Below the pieces are notes generated by a model that saw only the letters and a list, made by a program, of their open reading frames with translations, made no database searches and was not told the origin of the DNA. This document shows positions 42,169 through 52,116 of a DNA stretch of 64,000 bases, one piece after another (the stretch's first letter is position 1; each line of letters starts with the position of its first letter). The position numbers and the translations under genes were made by a program. This stretch comes from Planctomycetota bacterium (GTDB lineage Bacteria; Planctomycetota; Planctomycetia; Planctomycetales; Planctomycetaceae). Location of the stretch: the NCBI GenBank assembly GCA_016872645.1, contig VGZH01000011.1, forward strand, positions 1-64,000. Reading direction: 5' to 3'.

Positions 42169-43113
42169 TCAGGGTTGCCGAACGGCTTCGCTCTCGATGG
42201 TCAAATCCAGCTTTCCAGGCAACGCCTGACCGTTAATCGTGAAATTCAGGTCGCCTTGGACGCGAAGCTTGCCTTTCGTGGAATGAACCTGTCCGGCCGC
42301 ACGATCGAAAAGGATCGTCTCAGCAGACTCGGTTGGCTTCAGATCACTCTTGGTAACCTTCAACGGCAACGCCGAGTTCTCAGCGATCGAGAACGAGACC
42401 GTTGTCGTTTTCGCTTGGATCTTGTCGAACGTCTTGCCTCCTTCTTTCACTTCGCCGAGGTACTTGTATTCGACTGTCATGGCCATGACTTGGCCGCTGC
42501 CCAGCGGGAGGTCGACATTCCTCGTCCAAGTATCGCCTGCTTTGACGGGCTTACCCGGCAGATTTTCCAATTCTTGATTGGCGGTCTTTTTGGCATTCTC
42601 TGGATTGAAGTCTCCACGCAGTTCTTCCGGCAGTTCTTCGGCGGCCTTTTCGAGCCCTTCGACCGCGATCACCTTGCCCGATTGATCTCGCACAAAAACT
42701 GGTTTCGACTTCACCGCCGCGCGCATGGCTTGCATGAATGGTTCCAGAGCCGGGTTCTCGGCCTTCTTATTCGGATCGTCCGAATCGAATGTCAAATTGA
42801 GACCACCGGGGAGTTTCGCAGTCGAGGTGAGTTTGTCCGTTTTTTGCTCAATCCGAATCTTGCCATCCGCATCCCGTTTTCCATTTTGGGACGTCGAAAT
42901 CACGAACCGATCTTGTTCGGAGTCGAGCCCCATGCCTGCCAGTGTCAACGTTTGTTTGATCTTCATGTTCGTGTGAGTGACGGTCTTCACGCCGTCGGCG
43001 AACTTGTGTTCCAGCTTCACTTGAGCCATTGCCGGTGCGGCCCAGCCTGCTGCCAGCAGAGAGAGCGACAACAGACTTCCCAATCGAAAACCTCGAACGA
43101 TGTGCGACAACAT
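42169..43113 (-). CDS. DUF6263-like exported protein
   Basis: The start is the ATG that has GAGG nine bases upstream; the 314 residues begin with a clear signal peptide (GSLLSLSLLAAGWAAPAMA). The mature protein is all-beta looking (KLEHKFADGVKTVTHTNMKI, GKIRIEQKTDKLTSTA, VEYKYLGEVKEGGKTFDKIQ, KLRVQGDLNFTINGQ). This pattern fits the planctomycete DUF6263 family. Function is unknown; a periplasmic or envelope location is likely. Confidence 0.75.
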   Translation of the reverse strand: MLSHIVRGFRLGSLLSLSLLAAGWAAPAMAQVKLEHKFADGVKTVTHTNMKIKQTLTLAGMGLDSEQDRFVISTSQNGKRDADGKIRIEQKTDKLTSTAKLPGGLNLTFDSDDPNKKAENPALEPFMQAMRAAVKSKPVFVRDQSGKVIAVEGLEKAAEELPEELRGDFNPENAKKTANQELENLPGKPVKAGDTWTRNVDLPLGSGQVMAMTVEYKYLGEVKEGGKTFDKIQAKTTTVSFSIAENSALPLKVTKSDLKPTESAETILFDRAAGQVHSTKGKLRVQGDLNFTINGQALPGKLDLTIESEAVRQP

Positions 43114-43293
43114 GACGTGCATCCTCACAGAAAGACTTGGCCGCACGGACTCGACCGCGACACGCCGTCGAGACCACCAGCCACGAACGTTTTGTATTGA
43201 ATCGATTTTCCAGGCCACTCGCCATCGAGCAACGGTCAGGCTGATTCGGCCGAACGGTCGAAATCTTGAGCAGCCGGCCGTTATTCTGCGGCA

Positions 43294-44172
43294 ATGTCAC
43301 ACGAAACCGACTACCAACGCCGCGTCACCGAGATCGGCCCGACACGATTTTTACCCAGCACCTCGATTGAAATCGTCCGCGAAGTCACGCTCCCTGAGCC
43401 ACCGTGTCACGCCGTCTTCGATTTCGATGGCACTCTCAGCCTCGTCCGCGAAGGCTGGCCGGAAGTGATGGTCCCGCTGATGATCGAAGTGCTCCGTGCG
43501 ACCGGCACTTCCGAATCGGATGCCGAACTGGGGAAGCTCTCGCTCGACTTCATTATGCAACTCAACGGCAAGCAGACGATCTATCAGATGATCCGCTTGG
43601 CCGAGGAAGTCCGGCAACGAGGCGGCACTCCTGCAGACCCGCTGGTTTACAAACAGCGCTATCACGATCGGCTGCTCGAACGGATCAATCACCGCCGCGA
43701 AGGACTCCGAAGCGGCCGCGTCGCCGCCGAGGAATGTCTCGTCCCCGGCTCCGTCGATTTGCTGCGCGATCTGCAAGCGCGCGGCGTCGCTTTGTACCTC
43801 GCAAGTGGCACGGACGAAGTCTACGTCCGCGAAGAGTGTGACTTGCTCGGCCTGACGCCGTTCTTCGGCCGGCACATTTACGGTGCTCGCGACGACTTCC
43901 AAAACTTCTCGAAGCAGATGGTTATCGAACGCATCCTGCGCGAGAACAACGCGGCTGGCTCACGGCTGCTCGGCTTCGGTGACGGCTACGTCGAGATCGA
44001 CAACATCAAAACCGCTGGCGGCACCGCCATTGCCGTCGCCAGCGACGAGAAGGACAAAAGCGGCAAGCCCGATCCGTGGAAGCGCGATCGCTTGATCGGC
44101 GTTGGTGCGGACGTCGTCGTCCCCGACTACCGCCACGCCAAAACGCTGTTGGATTACCTCTGGCGAACGTAG
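43294..44172 (+). CDS. HAD-superfamily hydrolase
   Basis: The 292-residue phosphatase-like protein carries the nucleophile motif FDFDGTLSLV (about residue 48), DLQARGVALYLASGTDEVYV as motif II, and GFGDGYVEIDN as the acidic motif IV. A four-helix cap (LIEVLRATGTSESDAEL, YQMIRLAEEVRQRGG) lies after motif I. The substrate cannot be told. The stop TAG is followed by CCGCG, a palindrome-like arm. The first 45 residues are unusual for HAD proteins, and the true start may be slightly downstream. Confidence 0.85.
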   Translation: MSHETDYQRRVTEIGPTRFLPSTSIEIVREVTLPEPPCHAVFDFDGTLSLVREGWPEVMVPLMIEVLRATGTSESDAELGKLSLDFIMQLNGKQTIYQMIRLAEEVRQRGGTPADPLVYKQRYHDRLLERINHRREGLRSGRVAAEECLVPGSVDLLRDLQARGVALYLASGTDEVYVREECDLLGLTPFFGRHIYGARDDFQNFSKQMVIERILRENNAAGSRLLGFGDGYVEIDNIKTAGGTAIAVASDEKDKSGKPDPWKRDRLIGVGADVVVPDYRHAKTLLDYLWRT

Positions 44173-44207
44173 CCGCGCACGAGACTCACACCAAGGACGT
44201 TGGTTTT

Positions 44208-44495
44208 TCAAAACCGCGTCGCAGCCACGTCGAGATCGTCGACTCCCAGGTGCGTCCAGCTCTCTCCGAAGTTGAGACCGATGGTGATTCGACTTCCGTT
44301 GTGTCCAAAGATGACGTCTTGTGAATTGCTGGAGAAGTTGAAGTTGATGCCTCGGACCCAGATCGCATGTGAAGGGATTTCACGCCAGCGATGCAGGGTT
44401 CCGAGACCAAACAATTCCACGGGATCAGGGCTGGTTGCCAAGATGAGGCCGTCAGGAGTGAAGTTGACCGCCCACTGCCGCTTTGCCCACATCAA
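44208..44495 (-). pseudogene. Probable WD40-repeat fragment
   Basis: The 410-bp gap between the HAD and protease genes holds this 95-residue frame. It reads WAVNFTPDGLILATSPD and INFNFSSNSQDVIFGHNGSRI, the D-G/S-N-S pattern of a WD40 blade. It is far too short for a propeller and has no ribosome site, so I take it as debris of a longer WD40 gene. Low-complexity repeats (CAGCAGGCTG) follow at 44525-44560. Confidence 0.4.
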
Positions 44496-44584
44496 ACTCC
44501 TTCAAACCCATCAAACTCTTCCAACAGCAGGCTGTTGGAGGGCAAGGGGCAGCAGGCTGCCGCAGTCCGAAGCTAAGGGGAGGC

Positions 44585-47500
44585 CTACGGAGCACTCACC
44601 GGCAGATGCCGATGCAGGTAATCAGTCATCAGTTGATAGAGATGCCGCGTCGTGTTCTGGCCCTCGGAGATGGAATGGCTGCGGTTGGGATAGGCCATTT
44701 GCGAGAACTGTTTGTTGTGAGCGATCAGTTCGTTCATCAGCATCTCGACACCTTGGTAATGACAGTTGTCGTCGCCAGTGCCGTGGATGATCAGCAGGTC
44801 ACCCTTGAGGTTCTTGGCGTGCGTGATCGGCGAACCTTTGGTGAAGTTGTCACCGTTGTCGGAGGGCAGGCCCATGTAGCGCTCTTGGTAGATCGTGTCG
44901 TAGAGCTTTTGATTCGGCACCGGCGCGACCGAGATGCCGGTGCGATAGAGGTCAGGATGTTGAAACATCGCGTGCAGCGTTGACGAGCCTCCGCCGCTCC
45001 AGCCCCAGACTCCGATACGCGCGGGATCGAGTTGCGGCATTCGCTTGAGCAACTCGCGCACGGCGGCGGCTTGTTCGGTCGGATGCAGGATGCCGACTTG
45101 GCGATGGACTATCTTGCGGAACTCGCGGCCGCGTGGCGACATCGTGCCACGATTATCGATGCTCGCGACGACGTAGCCTTGTTGAGCCAGCAGCCAATGC
45201 CACATCCCGCGTTTGCCGGCCCAGCCGTCCCGCACCGTCTGGCCGTGAGGCTCGCCATAGACGTGGATCACCAATGGATATTTCTTGTCGGCCTTCTCGT
45301 CGAAGTCGGGAGGCTTCAGGCACCACGCATCAAGCTGGACTCCGTTGCCGATGTCCACGCGAGAGAACTCGACGGTCGGCTGTTTGAGCGCATCGAGTTT
45401 CGCGCACAGTTTTGTGTTCGCAGCGAGCACCCGCAAGACTTTGTGATCGGGCAGCGATATCAATTGCACGATCGGCCGGTGCATGAAGGTCGAATAGTGA
45501 TGCACCGCGAATTTGCCATCGGGCGAGATGTTGTAGGTGTGCCAGCCCGGTTGATTGTCGGGAGTCAGCCGCTCTCCTTTTTCGCCGTCGAGCTGCGCAC
45601 GGTAGAGGTATCGTTGCGTCGCATTGTCCGGAGACGCGGAATAGTAAATCGCGTTCGGGTATCCGTAGCTCTCGAAGGCGATCATGTCGTGCTGGTCTTG
45701 AGTGATCCTGTGCAGAGCACGGGGATTCTTTTCTGGCTTGGGAGGCTCGACCTTGGGAATGACCGGCTGATTCGGGTCCCTCGGTGGTTCGGCGGAACCA
45801 AAGAAGTCACCCGCCGCCGACGCGGTCAAGTACGGTCGTCGCCAGCCATCGCGCTCGCTGATCCAGAGAAACTGATCACTGTTTCCGAGCCACCGAAATG
45901 GGTTCTCGTTTTCGAGCCACGCCGGATCGGTCTCGGTTAGTATCGTGCGTGTCGCTCCGGTCTTTGGGTCGGCGAACATGACACGGTTCGTGTTCTGCAA
46001 ACGATTGAACTGTTGCAGCGCGATTTGCGAGCCGTCCGGCGTCCATTCCATTTGGGCGATGTAGTGATTGCGCGGATCGCCGGGCACGTCGAGCCACTTC
46101 GGTTTACCGCCACGAGTTGGAATGATGCCGATCCGCCCAGACGAATTCTGCTCGCCGACTTTCGGATACCGAATGCCGATCGGTTTCGAGTACGAGTCAT
46201 CGGTGTTGTTGATGAGGAAGAACTCGCGCACGCCGGACGAATCGATCTGCCAGAACGCAATCGACTGGCCATCGGGGGACCAACGATAGCCGTCACGCAA
46301 GTCGAGTTCCTCTTCATAGACCCAATCGGCCGTTCCGTTAATGAGCGTTGCCGAGCCGTCGGTGGTCAGCGCGGTAATCTCCAGGTTCGTGACGTTCTGC
46401 ACGTAGAGATTGTTGTCCCGCACGAAGGCGACGCGATAACCGTCCGGCGAGAACTTGGCGAACATCATTGACGGCTTCGCGTCGCCGCCGAGCTTCTTCA
46501 GTTCGCGCTTCACGATATCCAGCACCCAATAGTCGCCTCGCGTGTTGCGCCTCCAGACGCGCCGGCTGTTCGTGAAGATCAAGAGCTTCGATTCGTCATC
46601 CGAGAACTGAAACGACTCGATGTTGAGCGGCTTGCGGTCCACAGTGGGGTCGGCATCGGGCGGGATAAACGCTGCGGCGGGAACGATGATCTTTGATTCT
46701 TCGGTCGCGGAATCATGCCACACCAAATCCCGACCAGACTTCGCGGCCCCGTTCTTGTTGCCTGGGTCTTCTTTCGGCTTTTCGAGCGTGTAGTAACCGG
46801 CGCCACGCTTTTTCCAGACGAATGCACCGAGTCCCTCTTCGTCGAATTCGTTTGAGGCGAACAGGCGATCGATGCTCAGGAGCGGATTTGGCTTCGCGTC
46901 CTCTTTCTTTTCTTTCGCATCACCGTCGGACTTCTTGTCCTCAGCGGCGTTCGAGCGAGCGACCGCCTTTTCGCGAATTTGGCGGCGTGACTCGTTGAAG
47001 CGTTCCGGCCAGACGAATTTGGGAGCGGTCGTCGGATCGTAGCCCGCGAGGTGATCCTTCAACCGAGTCGCGGGCTTCGTGTAAACGAGTTTCGTCTCGC
47101 CGAAGACTTCGCGGCACATCTCCGCGAGGCCGCGGTCGTATTCGAGCAGCTCGGCCCGCGTGTTGACGTGGTTGTGGTCGTGATCGTTCTCGCGGTTGTT
47201 GTCGAACCAGGACTGCACTCCTTCGGCGAAGTACTCATGGTGATTCGTCGCCGCGTACTTCCCCTTCCAGAGTCCGGCGGTCATCGCGCGGTCGTAGGTC
47301 TCCTTCAGCCGGCGATCGAACGTCGGATCGACGTTGACCATGCCGCGCAGATGAATGTTGTGCGCGAACTCGTGAATCAGAATGTTCTCGGTCGAGTACG
47401 GATCGCCGGGATAACAGAGCAAATTTTCCTCGCCACACGAGCAATACGGATCGGTTTGCGACCCGCCCGTCCCGCGCGCCCGTGCGTCCCAATAGTCCTT

Positions 47501-47848
47501 CGGTTTGAGCCAAGCAAATTCCGGCACATCGGTTGTGAACTCGTTGTGGGCGATGATGCACAGCCGCGAGCCGCTCTTGATCATCGCCTCGCGCACGTCG
47601 GGCCGTTTCGCCAGCATGAGGTTGACGAGGTACGCCGCCTCCTTCAGCGCGAAGTCGTTGACCGTTCCCGATGCGACAATCGAATAACCATTCGCGCTGA
47701 CGTACTTCTTGTGAAACGGATCGACCTTCAATTCTGCGGGTGGGGAACTGACGGTGAATTCCTCGGCGTGCAGCGGCGATGGCAACATCGCCGCGATCAA
47801 CAAAATCAATTCCGCTCGAATCCGTCGAGCACGCATAGAGAGTCTCAT
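44585..47848 (-). CDS. Exported zincin-S9 fusion protease (HExxH domain plus DPP4-like peptidase)
   Basis: The protein is about 1087 residues. A signal peptide (AELILLIAAMLPSPLHA) is followed by a metallopeptidase-like domain of about 250 residues with GSRLCIIAHNEFTTDVPEF, CSCGEENLLCYPGD and the zinc motif HEFAH (159-163). A candidate third ligand is the Glu in EYFAEGVQSWFD, about 45 residues on. After a charged linker comes a DPP4-type beta-propeller and an S9 alpha/beta-hydrolase domain with GVWGWSGGGSS (Ser nucleophile), LLIIHGTGDDNC (Asp) and NRSHSISEG (His). Both active sites appear intact. The start is the ATG with GAGG nine bases upstream. Confidence 0.9.
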   Translation of the reverse strand: MRLSMRARRIRAELILLIAAMLPSPLHAEEFTVSSPPAELKVDPFHKKYVSANGYSIVASGTVNDFALKEAAYLVNLMLAKRPDVREAMIKSGSRLCIIAHNEFTTDVPEFAWLKPKDYWDARARGTGGSQTDPYCSCGEENLLCYPGDPYSTENILIHEFAHNIHLRGMVNVDPTFDRRLKETYDRAMTAGLWKGKYAATNHHEYFAEGVQSWFDNNRENDHDHNHVNTRAELLEYDRGLAEMCREVFGETKLVYTKPATRLKDHLAGYDPTTAPKFVWPERFNESRRQIREKAVARSNAAEDKKSDGDAKEKKEDAKPNPLLSIDRLFASNEFDEEGLGAFVWKKRGAGYYTLEKPKEDPGNKNGAAKSGRDLVWHDSATEESKIIVPAAAFIPPDADPTVDRKPLNIESFQFSDDESKLLIFTNSRRVWRRNTRGDYWVLDIVKRELKKLGGDAKPSMMFAKFSPDGYRVAFVRDNNLYVQNVTNLEITALTTDGSATLINGTADWVYEEELDLRDGYRWSPDGQSIAFWQIDSSGVREFFLINNTDDSYSKPIGIRYPKVGEQNSSGRIGIIPTRGGKPKWLDVPGDPRNHYIAQMEWTPDGSQIALQQFNRLQNTNRVMFADPKTGATRTILTETDPAWLENENPFRWLGNSDQFLWISERDGWRRPYLTASAAGDFFGSAEPPRDPNQPVIPKVEPPKPEKNPRALHRITQDQHDMIAFESYGYPNAIYYSASPDNATQRYLYRAQLDGEKGERLTPDNQPGWHTYNISPDGKFAVHHYSTFMHRPIVQLISLPDHKVLRVLAANTKLCAKLDALKQPTVEFSRVDIGNGVQLDAWCLKPPDFDEKADKKYPLVIHVYGEPHGQTVRDGWAGKRGMWHWLLAQQGYVVASIDNRGTMSPRGREFRKIVHRQVGILHPTEQAAAVRELLKRMPQLDPARIGVWGWSGGGSSTLHAMFQHPDLYRTGISVAPVPNQKLYDTIYQERYMGLPSDNGDNFTKGSPITHAKNLKGDLLIIHGTGDDNCHYQGVEMLMNELIAHNKQFSQMAYPNRSHSISEGQNTTRHLYQLMTDYLHRHLPVSAP

Positions 47849-48016
47849 TAGTTTGGCCTCATTCATCTGTCGACATAATGTCCGCAGTAAGATTCAGAGG
47901 GATACCCTGACTCGCGCCGGACTGCAAACGAGAAAGGGACTGTGCCTCCCGCTGCGTCGCTTAGATCGCCACACTGCTTCGCAACTCAGATCTGTTGAGT
48001 GTCCTTGGAGTTCCTC

Positions 48017-48988
48017 ATGCCATTTCCGCAATTTGATCGCAGCCAACTCAAAATCCTGCCGCTGGGCGAGCGAGTCCATGACCTGCACCGCGAGGCAATT
48101 CTCAACGTTCCAGGTGGCTCGCGCGTGCCGTTCGAGCATTCCGCGATTCCGATCCTTGCCGAGCGGATCGTCGACGCCAAACGAAACGGCCGAGCGATCA
48201 TCCTGCTCTGCGGTGCTCACGTCTTGCGAGCCGGCAATGCTCCGCTGTTGATCGACCTGATGCAGCGTGGACTGCTGACGCACATCGGCTTCAACGGTGC
48301 GGGAGCGATCCACGACTTTGAACTCGCCATGATTGGGCAGACGTGTGAGAGCGTGGCGAAGTACGTCAAAGAAGGTCAGTTCGGTTTGTGGCAAGAAACG
48401 TCGCGGTTGAACGATGCCGTGACGGCGGGCTATCGCGATGGACTTGGCTTTGGCGAGGCCGTTGGTCGCACGATCGAGAACGAAAAGTTCCCGTTCCGCG
48501 AGACGAGCATCTTCGCGGCCGGTTATCGGCTGCGAGTCCCAACGACGGTCCACGTCTGCATCGGTCAGGACATCGTCCACGAACACCCGAACTTCGACGG
48601 AGCCGCTGCCGGTGCGACCTCGTACACCGACTTTCTGATCTTCACGCAGTCGGTGACAAACCTTGAAGGGGGGGTGTTTCTCAACATCGGCTCGGCAGTC
48701 ATGGGGCCGGAGGTCTATCTCAAGGCTCTGGCGATGGCTCGCAACGTCGCGCATCAGCGGGGCGAGAAGATCTGCCACTTCACAACTGCGGTCTTCGATT
48801 TGCCAAGCCTCGGCGACGACCTCTCGCACGAGGCTCCGAAGAACGACCCGCGCTACTACTTCCGCCCGTTCAAGACGATCCTGGTTCGCACCGTTGCCGA
48901 CGGCGGGCAGAGCTTCTACGTCCAAGGGGACCACAAGGGGACCGTCCCCGCGCTGCACGACGCAATCATGCAACGACTCAACGGCTGA
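48017..48988 (+). CDS. Deoxyhypusine-synthase-like protein
   Basis: The 323-residue protein matches the bacterial deoxyhypusine-synthase-like family: AIILLCGAHVLRAGNAPLLI, THIGFNGAGAIHDFELAM, FDGAAAGATSYTDFLIF and FLNIGSAVMGPEVYLKAL. The family uses NAD and a polyamine; true DHS modifies eIF5A, absent from bacteria, and some bacterial members make homospermidine. The active-site lysine of DHS cannot be verified by eye. The ATG has GGAG six bases upstream. It is the divergent neighbour of the fusion protease and precedes purH. Confidence 0.8.
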   Translation: MPFPQFDRSQLKILPLGERVHDLHREAILNVPGGSRVPFEHSAIPILAERIVDAKRNGRAIILLCGAHVLRAGNAPLLIDLMQRGLLTHIGFNGAGAIHDFELAMIGQTCESVAKYVKEGQFGLWQETSRLNDAVTAGYRDGLGFGEAVGRTIENEKFPFRETSIFAAGYRLRVPTTVHVCIGQDIVHEHPNFDGAAAGATSYTDFLIFTQSVTNLEGGVFLNIGSAVMGPEVYLKALAMARNVAHQRGEKICHFTTAVFDLPSLGDDLSHEAPKNDPRYYFRPFKTILVRTVADGGQSFYVQGDHKGTVPALHDAIMQRLNG

Positions 48989-49031
48989 CGCTTTGAAGTG
49001 TTCGCGCCGCCAACTAGCATCGGCCGTGTTT

Positions 49032-49104
49032 CGTAGGATGGGCACTCCTGCCCGTCCTTATGACTTGGTGAAACGAACGGACGGGCGGGGGTGCCCATCC
49101 TACG
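49032..49104. repeat. Complete palindromic element type I before purH
   Basis: CGTAGGATGGGCACTCCTGC... and ...GGTGCCCATCCTACG form 26-bp arms with two mismatches around a 21-nt loop. It is the best-preserved copy of the element found inside the PNP gene and at the mrp stop. The GGAGAGG ribosome site of purH begins two bases after it, so transcripts could carry this hairpin in the purH leader. Confidence 0.85.
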
Positions 49105-49113
49105 GAGAGGATC

Positions 49114-50733
<1,620 letters not shown>

Positions 50734-50871
50734 GAGATTCGTCGGGGGAAACAAGCTCGCTTCGAGTGCCAGCCCATCATCCTTCGCCGTCAACGATGGA
50801 AATGCTCCTCGGGTGGCAGGCCGACGCGGCAAAGCGCCGCTGATCCCACCCCATAACAAACGATTTCGGTT

Positions 50872-51810
50872 CTACGAACCGGCCAGCAACTGCCGGTAGT
50901 ACTCCACCGTCTTGGTCAAACCGACGTTCAACGGTACGCGGGGTTCCCAGCCGAGCCAGGTGCGGGCGCGGGTGATGTCAGGGCAGCGTTGCTTGGGGTC
51001 ATCTTTGGGGAGCGGTTCGAATTTCAGTTCGCTGTTGGAGCCGGTTGCAGCGATGACTGTTTGGGCAAGTTCGAGCATCGACTTTTCGTCGGGGTTGCCG
51101 ATGTTGACCGGGCCGGTGTGATCGTTGTTGTCCATCAAGCGGATCATCCCTTCGATGAGGTCGTCGCAGAAACAGAACGAGCGGGTCTGTTGGCCATCGC
51201 CGTAGATCGTGATCGGCTCCCCTCGCAGTGCCTGACAGATAAAGTTGGAGATGACTCGGCCGTCGTTGGGGTCCATGCGCGGGCCGTAGGTGTTGAAGAT
51301 GCGGATGATCCGCACCTCGACGCCGTTTGAGGTGTGGTAGTTCATGCAGAGCGACTCGGCGATTCGCTTCCCTTCGTCGTAGCAGCTCCGAGGTCCGAGC
51401 GGGTTGACGTAGCCCCAATAGTCCTCGGTCTGCGGATGCACTTGAGGGTCGCCATAGACTTCCGACGTGCTGGCTTGCAGAAAGCGCGCTCGGCAGCGCT
51501 TTGCCAGGCCGAGCATGTTGACCATGCCAACAGTCGAAGTCTTGATCGTCTTGATCGGGTTGAACTGGTACGCGACCGGCGACGCGGGGCAGGCGAGGTT
51601 GTAAATCTGGTCGCACTCGACGACGAGCGGATGCACGATGTCGTGCCGAATCAGTTCAAAATGCGGATGGCCGATCAAGTGTTTGATGTTCGCCTTGCGG
51701 CCAGTGAAAAAGTTGTCGACACAGATGACGTCGTCTCCGCGAGCGATCAGTCGGTCGCACAAGTGACTTCCGAGGAATCCGGCACCGCCGGTGACGAGGA
51801 TTGTGGTCAT
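50872..51810 (-). CDS. UDP-glucuronate decarboxylase (UDP-xylose synthase)
   Basis: This 312-residue short-chain dehydrogenase has the NAD-binding [15 protein letters not shown] motif and the SxnYxxxK catalytic set ([15 protein letters not shown]). Family marks are [18 protein letters not shown] and [17 protein letters not shown]. It converts UDP-glucuronate to UDP-xylose for cell-surface sugars. It is the only visible sugar-nucleotide gene of the window. The close family members UDP-galactose 4-epimerase and RmlB lack the PASPVAY segment. Confidence 0.93.
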   Translation of the reverse strand: MTTILVTGGAGFLGSHLCDRLIARGDDVICVDNFFTGRKANIKHLIGHPHFELIRHDIVHPLVVECDQIYNLACPASPVAYQFNPIKTIKTSTVGMVNMLGLAKRCRARFLQASTSEVYGDPQVHPQTEDYWGYVNPLGPRSCYDEGKRIAESLCMNYHTSNGVEVRIIRIFNTYGPRMDPNDGRVISNFICQALRGEPITIYGDGQQTRSFCFCDDLIEGMIRLMDNNDHTGPVNIGNPDEKSMLELAQTVIAATGSNSELKFEPLPKDDPKQRCPDITRARTWLGWEPRVPLNVGLTKTVEYYRQLLAGS

Positions 51811-51962
51811 GGTTTTTCTCGACGATTTTGGGAGTTCTCCGCAGAGACGTTAGCAGCCTTTCGACGACGCTGGCAACGTGGCTGCGTTGTCTGTGAATCG
51901 ACGGAAACAGCCAGTAACATCCAATTTGACGCGATGCTGGCTTTGCCGCGGCTTCGTTGACG

Positions 51963-52045
51963 CAGTGCAAAATGAAGAGCGCAATTGCAAAGTGCAAAAA
52001 ATCCTCCAAGGACACTTTGCAGTTTGCAGTCTTCACTTTGCACTG
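51963..52045. repeat. Inverted repeat of the TTTGCA type (element type VI)
   Basis: CAGTGCAAAATGAAGAGCGC... and ...TCTTCACTTTGCACTG are inverted repeats with several mismatches in the inner part. They belong to a low-complexity class built from GCAAA/TTTGC units. The element fills most of the 300-bp gap between the decarboxylase and the SEC-C gene; the remainder of the gap shows no gene. Confidence 0.6.
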
Positions 52046-52116
52046 TTTCGCCGCGACGCAGAAGTCATCGGTTGGCCGTAACCAAAACACTGACCTGACA
52101 CGAATGGATCCCGCTC

